Source of the DNA: Agaricus subrufescens
Lineage: Eukaryota > Basidiomycota > Agaricomycetes > Agaricales > Agaricaceae
Reading direction: 5' to 3'
DNA: 64,000 nt
Assembly (NCBI GenBank): GCA_029945375.1
Contig: CM057059.1
Location: forward strand, 1,550,001-1,614,000
Shown here: positions 52,988-61,272 of the stretch, one piece after another
Numbering within the stretch: the stretch's first letter is position 1
Layout: each line of letters begins with the position of its first letter
Notes under the pieces: model-generated
What the model was told of the DNA's origin: nothing
The model's database searches: none
What the model saw: the letters and a program-made list of their open reading frames with translations, nothing else
Made by a program: the position numbers and the translations under genes

Positions 52988-53515
52988 ATGTTTACTTCAT
53001 TCATTAACTTGCTCTCTTCTTCTTTCATCTGTTGGGGTACTCGCAAACCCTCTATCGTCATTCCTGATGATGATATTCTCATCAACTACCTCCAGCAACT
53101 TCGTGTGTTGGCAGGTATTCCAGCATCTATTTCTGATGCTACTCTTTTCTCGAGTCTTACCACGACTCGTTTTCTGTTTTCCATTGATCTTCCAAATCAT
53201 TCTCCGATTTGGAACCATCATATTCCTCTATTTGAGCAATACAACCGAGTCCTTATTCCTATGACTATGCGTAGGAGTAAGCGGGCTGCATTTGACGCTC
53301 GGATATATCATTGTCCGAATTACATTTCCATCGATCATACCGAGGAGATACCGAAGGATTTGGTAGAGGTCATGGTATCTGTTTTGTCGTTGAGTGGGGT
53401 GGCATTGTTTGAGTTCTCGATTAAGGGGCAGGTAGTGGGGATATACGGGGAAGATGAATTTTTTAATTATATCCGTATTTGGAATCTTATTCTTTCTAGG
53501 TTTGGTAGGAAGTAG
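52988..53515 (+). CDS. Antisense ORF inside gypsy 3' region, unknown protein
   Basis: A 175-codon open frame on the strand opposite to gag-pol, ATG at 52988, ending FGRK. The N-terminus is hydrophobic and Ser/Phe-rich (FTSFINLLSSSFICWG). The middle has a basic stretch MRRSKRAAF, and the C-terminal third (VEVMVSVLSLSGVALFEFSIKGQVVGIYG) looks globular. I do not recognise the family. It may be a captured gene, an antisense product, or chance; composition is compatible with coding. It lies between pol and the 3' LTR, where some LTR elements carry extra genes. Confidence 0.35.
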   Translation: MFTSFINLLSSSFICWGTRKPSIVIPDDDILINYLQQLRVLAGIPASISDATLFSSLTTTRFLFSIDLPNHSPIWNHHIPLFEQYNRVLIPMTMRRSKRAAFDARIYHCPNYISIDHTEEIPKDLVEVMVSVLSLSGVALFEFSIKGQVVGIYGEDEFFNYIRIWNLILSRFGRK

Positions 53516-53654
53516 TTGAATGTATGGACATGATTTCTAGTTGTTGAACAATTTGTCTTTCGTTTTATTTTATTTTATTCTTCTTTTATATAGTTTTGCC
53601 ACGTATTGGTTTATTACATGTTATAAAATTGAGTTTTGTGATTATGTCATGATT

Positions 53655-53909
53655 TCAAGGCACGGCGGGTATGGAAGAAATGTTTGCAGTTGCGGTGTAC
53701 CAAGATCTTGGACATTTTTCTTGCCGGTTGCTGGTATTGAGAATAATAAGAGAGGATAGTTGAAGTTGGTGGTGATCAGTCTTATCCTGGACTGATACAG
53801 AAGGGGGTGTGATGTCCTGGTGGACGCTCTGGGTTTCAGAGTGTGAATTCTTGGCGTTTACGACAGGGGATGTAGAGTTTGAGGTGGTTGAGTTAGTTGA
53901 GTTGGTCAT
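53655..53909 (-). CDS. Small ORF overlapping the pol stop
   Basis: An 84-codon Ser/Thr/Asn-rich frame whose ATG overlaps the pol stop as ATGA (53906-53909). Such overlaps allow reinitiation, but the composition is low-complexity and I see no domain. Chance is the main alternative. Confidence 0.2.
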   Translation of the reverse strand: MTNSTNSTTSNSTSPVVNAKNSHSETQSVHQDITPPSVSVQDKTDHHQLQLSSLIILNTSNRQEKCPRSWYTATANISSIPAVP

Positions 53910-56900
53910 TGACCGATATCTGTTGCTGGTAAGTTTCTGGTCCTTTTATACTCTTCAAGTGCCTCTTTTGCATTTTCCAAGTCATTTTCGATTTCCCAAG
54001 AATCCTCAGTTGGACCATAGCCTTTCCATCTGACTAGGTATTCTGTAGTTGTTCTGAGTCGATTGTTGACTCCACGCTTTCTTCTGACTCGATGATTAAT
54101 AATAGCTTCTACTTCATATTCTTCTTCTCCTGACACTAGTATTGGTGGCGGTTCTAGATTATGTTTCCCATAAATGTCATTCTCTGTGACTGGTGTTAGC
54201 AATGACGTGTGAAATCTGTTGTGAATTTTCCATCTGTCTGGGAGTTTTAATTCATAGACTACGGGAGAGATCTTTCTTGTTATGGTGAAGGGACCTTCTC
54301 GTCGTTGGTTGAGTTTCTTTGACTCATATGGCATGGGTAGATTTCGATTATCTAGCCATACTTTGTCTCCTTCTTTGAATGGATTCCATGGTTTATTTTT
54401 GCGGTTACTCATAATGAGTCGTGCACGTTCATGTGCTTCCAATGCTGCTTGTCGAGTCTGTTCTAAGAATAGTGTCTTTTCTTCGATTGCTGGTGAGTTT
54501 GACTCTTCATGAGATATGAATGCTTTAGGGTTGTATCCCATGATTAATTCATAAGGTGTGTGTGTTCTTCCTGAATGTGGTTTAGTGTTGTGTACAAATT
54601 CTATCATGGGTAAGGCTCTTTTCCAGTTGTTTGGATTTTTAGAAGTGTAAACTGCGAGATAGAATTCGATTTCTTGATTGTACCGTTCTGTCGTTCCATC
54701 TGTTTGTGGATGATATGCCGTTGAGAATGCTGGTGTTATATTTAGCTTTTCATAAAGTTTCTGCATAGATTTGGCTGCAAAACGAGGGTCTCTGTCCGAA
54801 ATAATCTTTTGGGGGGTGCCATATTTAGAAAATACTTTTTCGATAAGAATTTCAGCTATATCATCAGCTGTAGCTGTTTTTCGAGTAGCTGTAAGGATTA
54901 TCCCTTTCGTAAGTCCATGGTCCACTATGGACAATATTGAATCATATGATCCGTCTGGTGGTAGATCCGTGATGAGATCCATGGATATTTGTGTAAAGGG
55001 TTTAGTTGATCCTGGTCCCGAAATAGGTTGCATGGGTGGTTTGGTAGGATGTCGGTTAATTTTGTACTGTTGACAAACGGGGCAACCTTTGACATAGTTT
55101 TGGACGTAAGTTCCCATTCCTGGCCAGTATACTTCTTTAGTGAGTTTTCTCAAGGTTTCTGTTATTCCTGGGTGTCCTGATGACTCATGGTCGTGTGCAT
55201 TTATTAAGATTTGCTTCTTAATTGTCGGGTTGTCTGGAATAACTATTCTTCCTTGGTATTTGTAGGAATTGTCTTCCTTGTTTTCGGTATATCTGTCAGA
55301 TAATGTGACTAGAGATTTGTCATTGTTAATTTGAGTCATTAATTCTTCTGTCAAGAAGTTAATGAAATTTTCGGGAGGTAAAGCGGTGACATTTTCGTTG
55401 TCTTTCCCTTCTGGGACTAGGTCTGGTCTTCTGCTGAGTGCATCGGCTAATTTATTTTTGGTTCCTGCTAAGTGTTTTATGACATAGTTGAATCGAGTCA
55501 TGTATAATGTCCATCGGGCTTGGCGGCGATTCAATTGTTGTGGTTCTCTCCATCTAGTAAGATTTTCGTGATCTGACCAAATGGTGACTGGGTGATTTGA
55601 TCCTTCTAAGTAGTGTCTCCATTCTTTTACCGCTCTGATGATTGCTAGGAATTCCTGGTCTGAAACGTGATAGTTTCTTTCAGCTGCGTTTAATGCTTGG
55701 CTGAAATAGGCAACTGGATGTTTATCTCCATTGGTGTCCCTTTGGAGTAGTACTGCTCCGGTTGCGTATGCTGATGAATCACATTCGATCTCGAATGGTT
55801 TATTTTGATCAGCTATTTGGAGTATTGGTCGTTCAAGGAATTGTAATTTCAGGTTTTCAAATGCTGCTTGTGCGTTTGAATTCCATTCGAATTTTGTGGT
55901 TTTCTTGGTTAATTGGTATAGGGGTTGTGCAATATGAGCATAATTCTTGATGAATTTGCGATAAAAGTTGCAGAATCCTAAGAATTGTCTGACATTCTTG
56001 ACTGTTTTTGGAGTAGGCCAGTCAGAAATTCCATTGAGTTTGGTTGATTCCATCTCGATGGAGTCATGAGTAATGACAACTCCGAGATATTCTAGTCGAT
56101 CTTTCTCGAATTCGCATTTTTCTGTCTTTAGATAGAGTTTGTTTCTTTGGAGTATTTTTAGAACTAGTAGAGTCAATTCATGTAATCGTTGTTTTGAATC
56201 AGCATGAATCAGTATGTCGTCCATGTAGATTATGACTCCTCCTGAGTCAATGAGGTCCTTATATATGGAGTTCATCATGGACTGGAATGTTGCTGGTGAA
56301 TTAGTCATTCCAAAGAACATAACTGTGGGCTCATAGAACCCTTGCGGTGTTCTGAAGGCAGCTTTCCATTCGTCTCCTTGGCGTATTCTCACGTTGTTGT
56401 ATCCAAGCCTGACGTCTAGCTTGGTGAAATATTTTGATCCTTTTAATTTGTTCATTATGCTCGAAATGTTAGGAATTGGGTAAGCATTCTTGATAGTGTT
56501 TTGATTTAGATATCGGTAATCTTGGCATGGGCGTAAGTCTCCACTCTTCTTTCCTACAAAGAAGAATGATGATGCCATTGGCGATTCTGAAGGGCGGATA
56601 TATCCCTTTCGTAGGTTTTCTTCTATAAACTTGCCCAATTCTTTCTCTTCTTTAGGTGTTAGAGCATATATCGGCATGCGTTTTGGTTTAAATTCCGGTA
56701 TGAGATCAATTTTATGATCCCATTCTCGTCGTGGTGGTAATCTTTCTGATTTTTGTTTGTCAAATACTTTGAGAAATCTATGATATCTTCTAGGTACGAC
56801 TTTGAGTGGGTCGGATTCCTTTTTAAGATTAACATTCTTTGCTAATTGTTGTGATGCGTTTGTTTTGTAGTTGATCTCTTGATAGATTTTATTTATAGAA

Positions 56901-57354
56901 TTGATTTCGAGAGTATGTTTCAATGGTATTGGAAGATGATTTTCGTCTCTCCACGATAATGATGGTGCCTGCCAATCAATATCTGGGTTGAATTTCTTTA
57001 ACCACGTAATTCCCAAAAATAGTTTATGTTTGCCAAGAGAAACTATTCTTGGTTTGATTATCATTGTCTTGTTATTGATTGTGATTTTCATTTCGACGTA
57101 ATGGGAGCATTTTCCTGCAGAGTTTCGTGATCCGTCTGCATTTAACGTATATCGCACTTCCTTTAGTGGATATTTTTGGAGATGATATTTGTCGACTAAT
57201 TGATGATCGACAAAATTTCCGCTAGCTCCTGAATCTAGTAGAGCTTCAATGTTATGTCGATTATTTTTGGTATGTAATTTTGTTGGAATTAGAAGTGTTC
57301 GTCCTGATGATTTCTGAAGATCAATTTGGTCGATTTGATCTTCAGGAGTTATTA
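53906..57354 (-). CDS. pol: gypsy pol: protease, RT, RNase H, integrase, chromodomain
   Basis: Read by -1 frameshift from gag. Order: aspartic protease LLDSGASGNFVDHQLVD (about 57240-57190); RT with SSFFFVGKKSGDLRPCQDYR, TKLDVRLGYNNVRI, FGMTNSPATFQSMMN, YMDDILIH; RNase H FEIECDSSAYATGAVLLQ and DQEFLAIIRAVKEWRHYLEG; integrase zinc finger HDHESSGHPG and CPVCQQYK; core with MDLITDLP, DHGLTKG, SDRDPRF and HPQTDGTTERYNQEIE; EGPFTITRKISPVVYELKLP (GPY/F type); chromodomain EYLVRWKGYGPTEDSWE. No internal stop; all catalytic residues are present. The first ATG is at 57157, downstream of the protease motif, which supports frameshift expression. Confidence 0.95.
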
Positions 57355-58521
57355 AAAATTTTCAGCATATTCATGTGAAAATTCATCTAGGATGTCATCT
57401 ATATCTTCGTCTTCTAAATTGTAGACCATAGCATTTGGATCTACTGGTGGTTGTGATGGTTGCTGTGGTTTTCTTCTGGGATTTCCTCTAGGTCTTCCAT
57501 TTCCTGGTTTTGTTGAGTATCTTGGTTTAGGTTTAGATTTTGGAGTGAATTTGTTAGTCTTGTCCATTCTCTTTGAATCTGAGAGTTTGAGGTAGGCCTT
57601 GCGTTCTGGACAGTTTGCGACCCAATGTCCTGTCTTATGACAAAAGAAACATTCTCCGCGTCGTAAGGCTTGTTTCTGTTCTGGTGTGAAGATTGTATTG
57701 ACAAAGGATTCGATTGTCTTTCGGTTTGAATTTCTTTGTCTAATGTGGTTGGCTTGTTCATCTTTGTAATCTTCTTCTTCACTGTCACTGTAGGATTCTT
57801 CGGATCCTGAGGTTTCATTGTCATCTGTGTGGATATCGAGCTCATTGATTGCATAGGTGAGTGCGTCAACGTCCATGTCCCATTCGCTTCTTTGTCTGAC
57901 TGGATTGTGATTGTATGGAGCATATCTTGGGTTTTGTCGCTTATGTTTGGTTTTACTGTGGTTCCTTGATGACTTGTAGTTGTTTGGTAGCTTAGATTGC
58001 TTTCTGTATCTGTTTTTGATGATCTCGATATCTTCGGCAGCTCTGGCAGCGGTTTTCCAAGCTTGTAAGTCTTGTGGTTGTTGCCTGAGTGCTTCTTCTC
58101 TGATTGAATCTTGTAATCCTGCTGCGTAATACGAGCAGAGGACGGTGTCATCTGTAATTCCAGATTGGCTCTTGAGGACTGAGAATTTGCTGTTGTATGA
58201 TTGGATGTCCATTCCATGTGTCTGTCTGATGGCTCTGAGTTGCCTTTCGAGGTCTTGTTTTCTCTGGATTGGGGCGAACACTTGTTCCATTGCTGATTTG
58301 AAATCTGCATAGGTTCCTGGGTTTGCTTGGTTTGTTTTGAACCAGTCTTGTTTCCAATCTGCTGCTGATCCTTTGAGTAATCCGAGTATGAAAAAGATTT
58401 TTGTCCTGTTGTCTGTGATGTTGAGGGATTCGAAGTAGATGTCACATTCTTCGATCCATGTGTTATAATGCTTTGGGTCTCCATAGTAGACTTGAGGTTT
58501 CTCGAACTTGATTGTTGCCAT
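57352..58521 (-). CDS. gag: gypsy gag core and CCHC knuckle
   Basis: A 389-codon frame from ATG at 58519-58521. Retrotransposon gag domain: FEKPQVYYGDPKHYNTWIEECDIYFESL, then FFILGLLKGSAADWKQDWF, FAPIQRKQDLERQLRAIRQ, YYAAGLQDSIREEALRQQP. An acidic region NETSGSEESYSDSEEEDYKDEQ follows, then knuckle CFFCHKTGHWVANC, a basic tail and an acidic C-terminus ending EYAENF. Upstream of the ATG the same frame stays open to about 59113 and encodes a PPTPPRRSPSGTPSPPG-like Pro-rich hinge, so the natural protein is probably longer. Confidence 0.92.
   Translation of the reverse strand: MATIKFEKPQVYYGDPKHYNTWIEECDIYFESLNITDNRTKIFFILGLLKGSAADWKQDWFKTNQANPGTYADFKSAMEQVFAPIQRKQDLERQLRAIRQTHGMDIQSYNSKFSVLKSQSGITDDTVLCSYYAAGLQDSIREEALRQQPQDLQAWKTAARAAEDIEIIKNRYRKQSKLPNNYKSSRNHSKTKHKRQNPRYAPYNHNPVRQRSEWDMDVDALTYAINELDIHTDDNETSGSEESYSDSEEEDYKDEQANHIRQRNSNRKTIESFVNTIFTPEQKQALRRGECFFCHKTGHWVANCPERKAYLKLSDSKRMDKTNKFTPKSKPKPRYSTKPGNGRPRGNPRRKPQQPSQPPVDPNAMVYNLEDEDIDDILDEFSHEYAENF
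57355..57361 (-). other. -1 ribosomal frameshift site
   Basis: The element strand reads A AAT TTT directly before the gag TAA (57352-57354). This fits the X XXY YYZ slippery pattern in the gag frame. The pol frame is closed by TGA three bases upstream and open from here on, so the shift must occur in this short overlap. Confidence 0.75.
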
Positions 58522-58689
58522 TGGTTGTCTTGGTGGGCTTGGTGTTCTTGGTGGTGATCCTGGTGGACTTGGTGTTCCTGACGGTGATCTTCTTGGTGGT
58601 GTTGGTGGTCTGGGCGGACTTGGTGTTCTTGGTGGTGAATTAGGTTGTGTTGGGGGTTGTGGTGGTGTTGGTGGTCTTGAGTGACTACG

Positions 58690-59534
58690 GCTTTTGGTGT
58701 GTAGTATTGTTTTCTGAGTTCCTGTGTTTGTTGGGCTAATTTGTTGAGATTGTTTTCCTTTATTAGAGCTTCTTTGTCGTGGAGTTTCTCCAAGCGCTGA
58801 ATAATTTTCGGGTAGTCCTGATCCTGAACTTGAAAGAAATCCTTCGTAAAGTTCGTTAGTTCCGATAAGTTTTCGCTTAATTTCTCGATCCGCTTCTGAG
58901 GGGTATTCCTCGCTTCTATTAATTTGTCTGATAACGGCAAGCTGATGTTCTTGTTCGATTGCCTTTTGATCAATGCACTGATATCTCTTTCCGTCTGATT
59001 CTTTGATATAGTACCAGACACTTTTTGCGGTGCTGAAGTAGACAGTTGTTTGGAGATTAGTGCTGAAGAATTGGATGGGGTTTGGTTGTTCCGTGATGAT
59101 GTCACTTTTATTTTAATTGTTTTTGATGTGGGTGTATTGATTTCGACTGAATTGGTAACTTCTGATTCAGTTGTGGTAATTTTAGTTTTTACGTTTATTC
59201 CGTCTATGGTGCCTAGGTTATATTTGTTAGTTGATATATATTTATACCCTTCAGCTGGTGAGATTTGATTCTCGTCTCCCGCTGGCAATTTATCCTTTCC
59301 CTTTATAAAGGCAGATTTAAGTCTTTTCAGACAAGTTGTACTAGACAGTTTATAGTCTTTCTCTGGACTTCTGATCGTTCCTTCCACAGTACTAGATCCG
59401 TTTATAGTCATTCCAAACTCTGTACTGGACTTCGTGACTTTGTCAGTACCGATTCCGGTAACCTGAGATTCACTAGGGTTCTCTAGCCTCTTCAGGCCTC
59501 CTACAGTTGTGTTATGTGACCTGCTAGATTTCAA
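58690..59534 (-). CDS. gypsy gag N-terminal region in an offset frame
   Basis: Frame starting MKSSRSHNTTVGG at 59534. It encodes a Ser/Thr-rich N-terminus followed by a predicted coiled-coil stretch (LSDKLIEARNTPQKRIEKLSENLSELTNF and IIQRLEKLHDKEALIKENN). It then enters the Pro-rich hinge, whose sensible reading is in the gag frame. The offset frame itself stays open to 57441, but there it reads low-complexity His/Gln/Asn/Ser sequence, a likely shadow. A -1 change (indel or frameshift) near 58690-58750 would join it to gag. The right boundary is an estimate. Confidence 0.5.
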
Positions 59535-59780
59535 TTATGGTCTGCAGTCGGTACAACAACCGTCCCGTATATTTTACAAGCGCGACCTCGCTTAGCTGGT
59601 AGGCTCAGCCTCAACTATTTCCCTAGTTGGCAGGTGCCGTCAATCTCCCGGTAATAATAACACAAATAGTTTTTGGACAGCTTTGTGTTTTTATTATGAC
59701 CCCTAAAATTGACGATCGCTAGCGTTTGTTTAGGGTTTTATGGGGCAGCAAACGGTTTCGTCTCCAAGCAACGGAGAAGG
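59535..59780. other. gypsy 5' leader
   Basis: Between the PBS and the gag N-terminal ATG. I see no ORF of note. It probably holds dimerisation and packaging signals (inference). Confidence 0.5.
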
Positions 59781-59793
59781 AACGTTTCTACTT
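59781..59793 (-). promoter_or_regulatory. gypsy primer-binding site, self-priming type
   Basis: The element strand reads AAGTAGAAACGTT, two bases after the 5' LTR. It is perfectly complementary to AACGTTTCTACTT inside the same LTR (60021-60033 on the plus strand), which begins about 33 bases from the TATA box and so is the predicted mRNA 5' end. Tf1 primes itself in this way. I see no match to a tRNA 3' end. Confidence 0.8.
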
Positions 59794-59795
59794 AA

Positions 59796-60336
59796 TGTTA
59801 TAGTGACCCCGGCCCGGTCCTAAGCTGGGGCGATACGTCACTACCAATAACTCGGTTACTGATAGAGCGTATCAAAGGAGCCTTCTCGGTTGAATGGAGA
59901 TTCAACTTCAAAGGTAATAATACTGAGACGATTATACAAGCAAGAGAGAGAGCTTAGCAATTAAGACTTATAGGTTCTAAAGCTTTTAGATAAAGGCTTA
60001 GTATTAGTCTCCACCTAACCAAGTAGAAACGTTGTTTCTACATGGTCGAGTTGAGGGGTTTATATACTACAGCGAGTATCTACTTATGTAATACTAATAA
60101 GAGTCATATCCAGTTGTAACTAGTCATAATAAGTCATAACTAATCATAATGAGTCGTATCAAGTCATATAAGTCCTTCAAGTCACTATAAGTCAGAACGA
60201 CTCATAACTGTGAGTCGGAAGATTCTTGACTTTGCTGACTAAGAAATATTACATAAGAAAAGAGAAACAATATTCGATATGATTACATCAGCAAAGGTAG
60301 GCATATTAGATAAGAAAAGGAATTGAAATCATAACA
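59796..60336 (-). repeat. gypsy G LTR (5' LTR in element sense)
   Basis: A 541 bp LTR, TGTTATAGTG to TCATAACA on the plus strand, duplication ACAGG at 60337-60341. It holds the promoter and the predicted R start. Confidence 0.96.
60059..60066 (-). promoter_or_regulatory. gypsy LTR TATA box
   Basis: The element strand reads TATATAAA. The predicted start AACGTTTC lies about 33 bases downstream, inside the usual distance. Confidence 0.7.
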
Positions 60337-60341
60337 ACAGG

Positions 60342-60747
60342 TGGATATGTAACCATTGTCTCTGGTGCTGCTGTGGGCTGGTCCTCAAAGCGTCAGCCTT
60401 TCGTGACTCTCTCGAGCACTGAAGCTGAGTTTGTAGCTGCTGTTGAGGCCGGAAAGGAGATCAAGTGGACCAGGAACATTCTCAGCGAGTTTGGCTACCC
60501 CCAGACACTTGCTTCAACTTTATTTGTTGATAACAAGTCTGGAATCAGTGTAGCAAAGAATCCTGAGCACCACAGGCGCATGAAACACCTGGATCTTCGG
60601 TTCTACTGGCTCCGGGAGGCTGTAGAAGAAGGAATCATTGATCCCCTCTATGTTTCTACTGATCAGCAAGTGGCCGACATTCTGACCAAGGCTGTGGCAC
60701 CAAAGGTGATCGATTTCGCTGTCCCACTACTGGGACTTGGACACTAG
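60342..60747 (+). pseudogene. copia RNase H C-terminus of C10
   Basis: Continues C10 after G: GWSSKRQPFVTLSSTEAEFVAAVEAGKEIKWTRNILSEFGYPQTL, VDNKSGISVAKNPEHHRRMKHLDLRFYWL, VSTDQQVADILTKAVAPKVIDFAVPLLGLGH, stop TAG at 60745-60747. Intact in itself. Confidence 0.9.
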
Positions 60748-60759
60748 ACTGCTTGGATC

Positions 60760-60768
60760 AAGGGGGTG
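60760..60768 (+). other. copia polypurine tract of C10
   Basis: AAGGGGGTG directly upstream of the 3' LTR. The same sequence occurs in complement beside the LTRs of C2, C5, C8 and C9. Confidence 0.75.
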
Positions 60769-61045
60769 TGTTAGAATGCCCCAAGCATTCAGTTAAGTCA
60801 TGACATTAGAGTGACTGGTTAATTTGTTTTGTGTATATCTCAACTTAGAGTAAAGCGGACAATTCCGCTCACGTGATAGATTAGTCAGCGCATGTTGAAC
60901 TTGCCTGTGGACAACTTAGAAGTCTTTAGCTTCTTATACTTGTCCACAGAGTAACTGTGCTAATACTAGCTCAATTCTTATCCGATCTGCTCAATACTAG
61001 CGTCGTTAGGATCGCCACTGCGAACTCTACGTTCTCGTTCCAACA
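60769..61045 (+). repeat. copia family A LTR (3' LTR of C10)
   Basis: A 277 bp LTR, TGTTAGAATG to GTTCCAACA. It has one hairpin but lacks the second arm copy and spacer found in the 5' LTR, and it carries a short insertion after the first 30 bases. Confidence 0.93.
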
Positions 61046-61048
61046 AAA

Positions 61049-61272
61049 ATGGCTCCCAATAACTGCTCCAACCCCAGGGATGTAGCAGAACTCATCTGCA
61101 ATGCCTTCGGAGCAATCCTTGGCACAGACTGGGCCAATGTTCAGGTCCCGGGCAAAGGTTTGCTCAACCACCGCTTGAGTAAATATATCCACCAAATGGA
61201 CGATGAAACCAAGAAGGCTTTCCTCCCCATGACCACCACGCCCATCCAGCCACTACCCGCTCAGCAAGTCCG
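61049..61272 (+). CDS. Orphan ORF fragment, unknown
   Basis: Begins MAPNNCSNPRDVAELICNAFGAILG and runs about 75 codons to the junction with L2, after which the frame enters antisense LINE sequence. It has mixed amino-acid composition with amphipathic segments (LLNHRLSKYIHQMDDETKKAF). It starts four bases after the copia LTR. I do not recognise it; it could be a host gene piece, another retroposon ORF1 N-terminus, or chance. Confidence 0.3.

Larger units (their letters stand above)
52038..60336 (-). mobile_element. Ty3/gypsy chromovirus G, domain-complete
   Basis: An 8.3 kb element with two LTRs, 5 bp duplication ACAGG, self-complementary PBS, gag, protease, RT, RNase H, integrase, GPY/F region, chromodomain and polypurine tract. 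It sits in the RNase H region of copia C10, so it is younger than C10. It belongs to the chromoviruses and most resembles the Tf1/sushi group by its priming signal. The pol frame has no stop. The gag N-terminus is in a different frame. Confidence 0.95.
47673..61045 (+). mobile_element. copia family A element C10, both LTRs, split by gypsy G
   Basis: Full-length copia layout: 5' LTR, primer site, gag, protease, integrase, RT, RNase H, polypurine tract, 3' LTR, about 5.07 kb without G. The left flank GAAAC and right flank AAAAT do not match, so the target duplication is missing. The two LTRs differ by an internal unit of about 50 bp, so they may derive from different insertions. Confidence 0.9.

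Noticed and set aside
57441..58520. The downstream half of the 697-codon frame as an independent protein
   Set aside because: Over the gag core it reads low-complexity Ser/Thr/Gln/Asn/His sequence, while the other frame has a recognisable gag domain and CCHC knuckle. It is most likely a shadow frame, although its length is noted as a finding.
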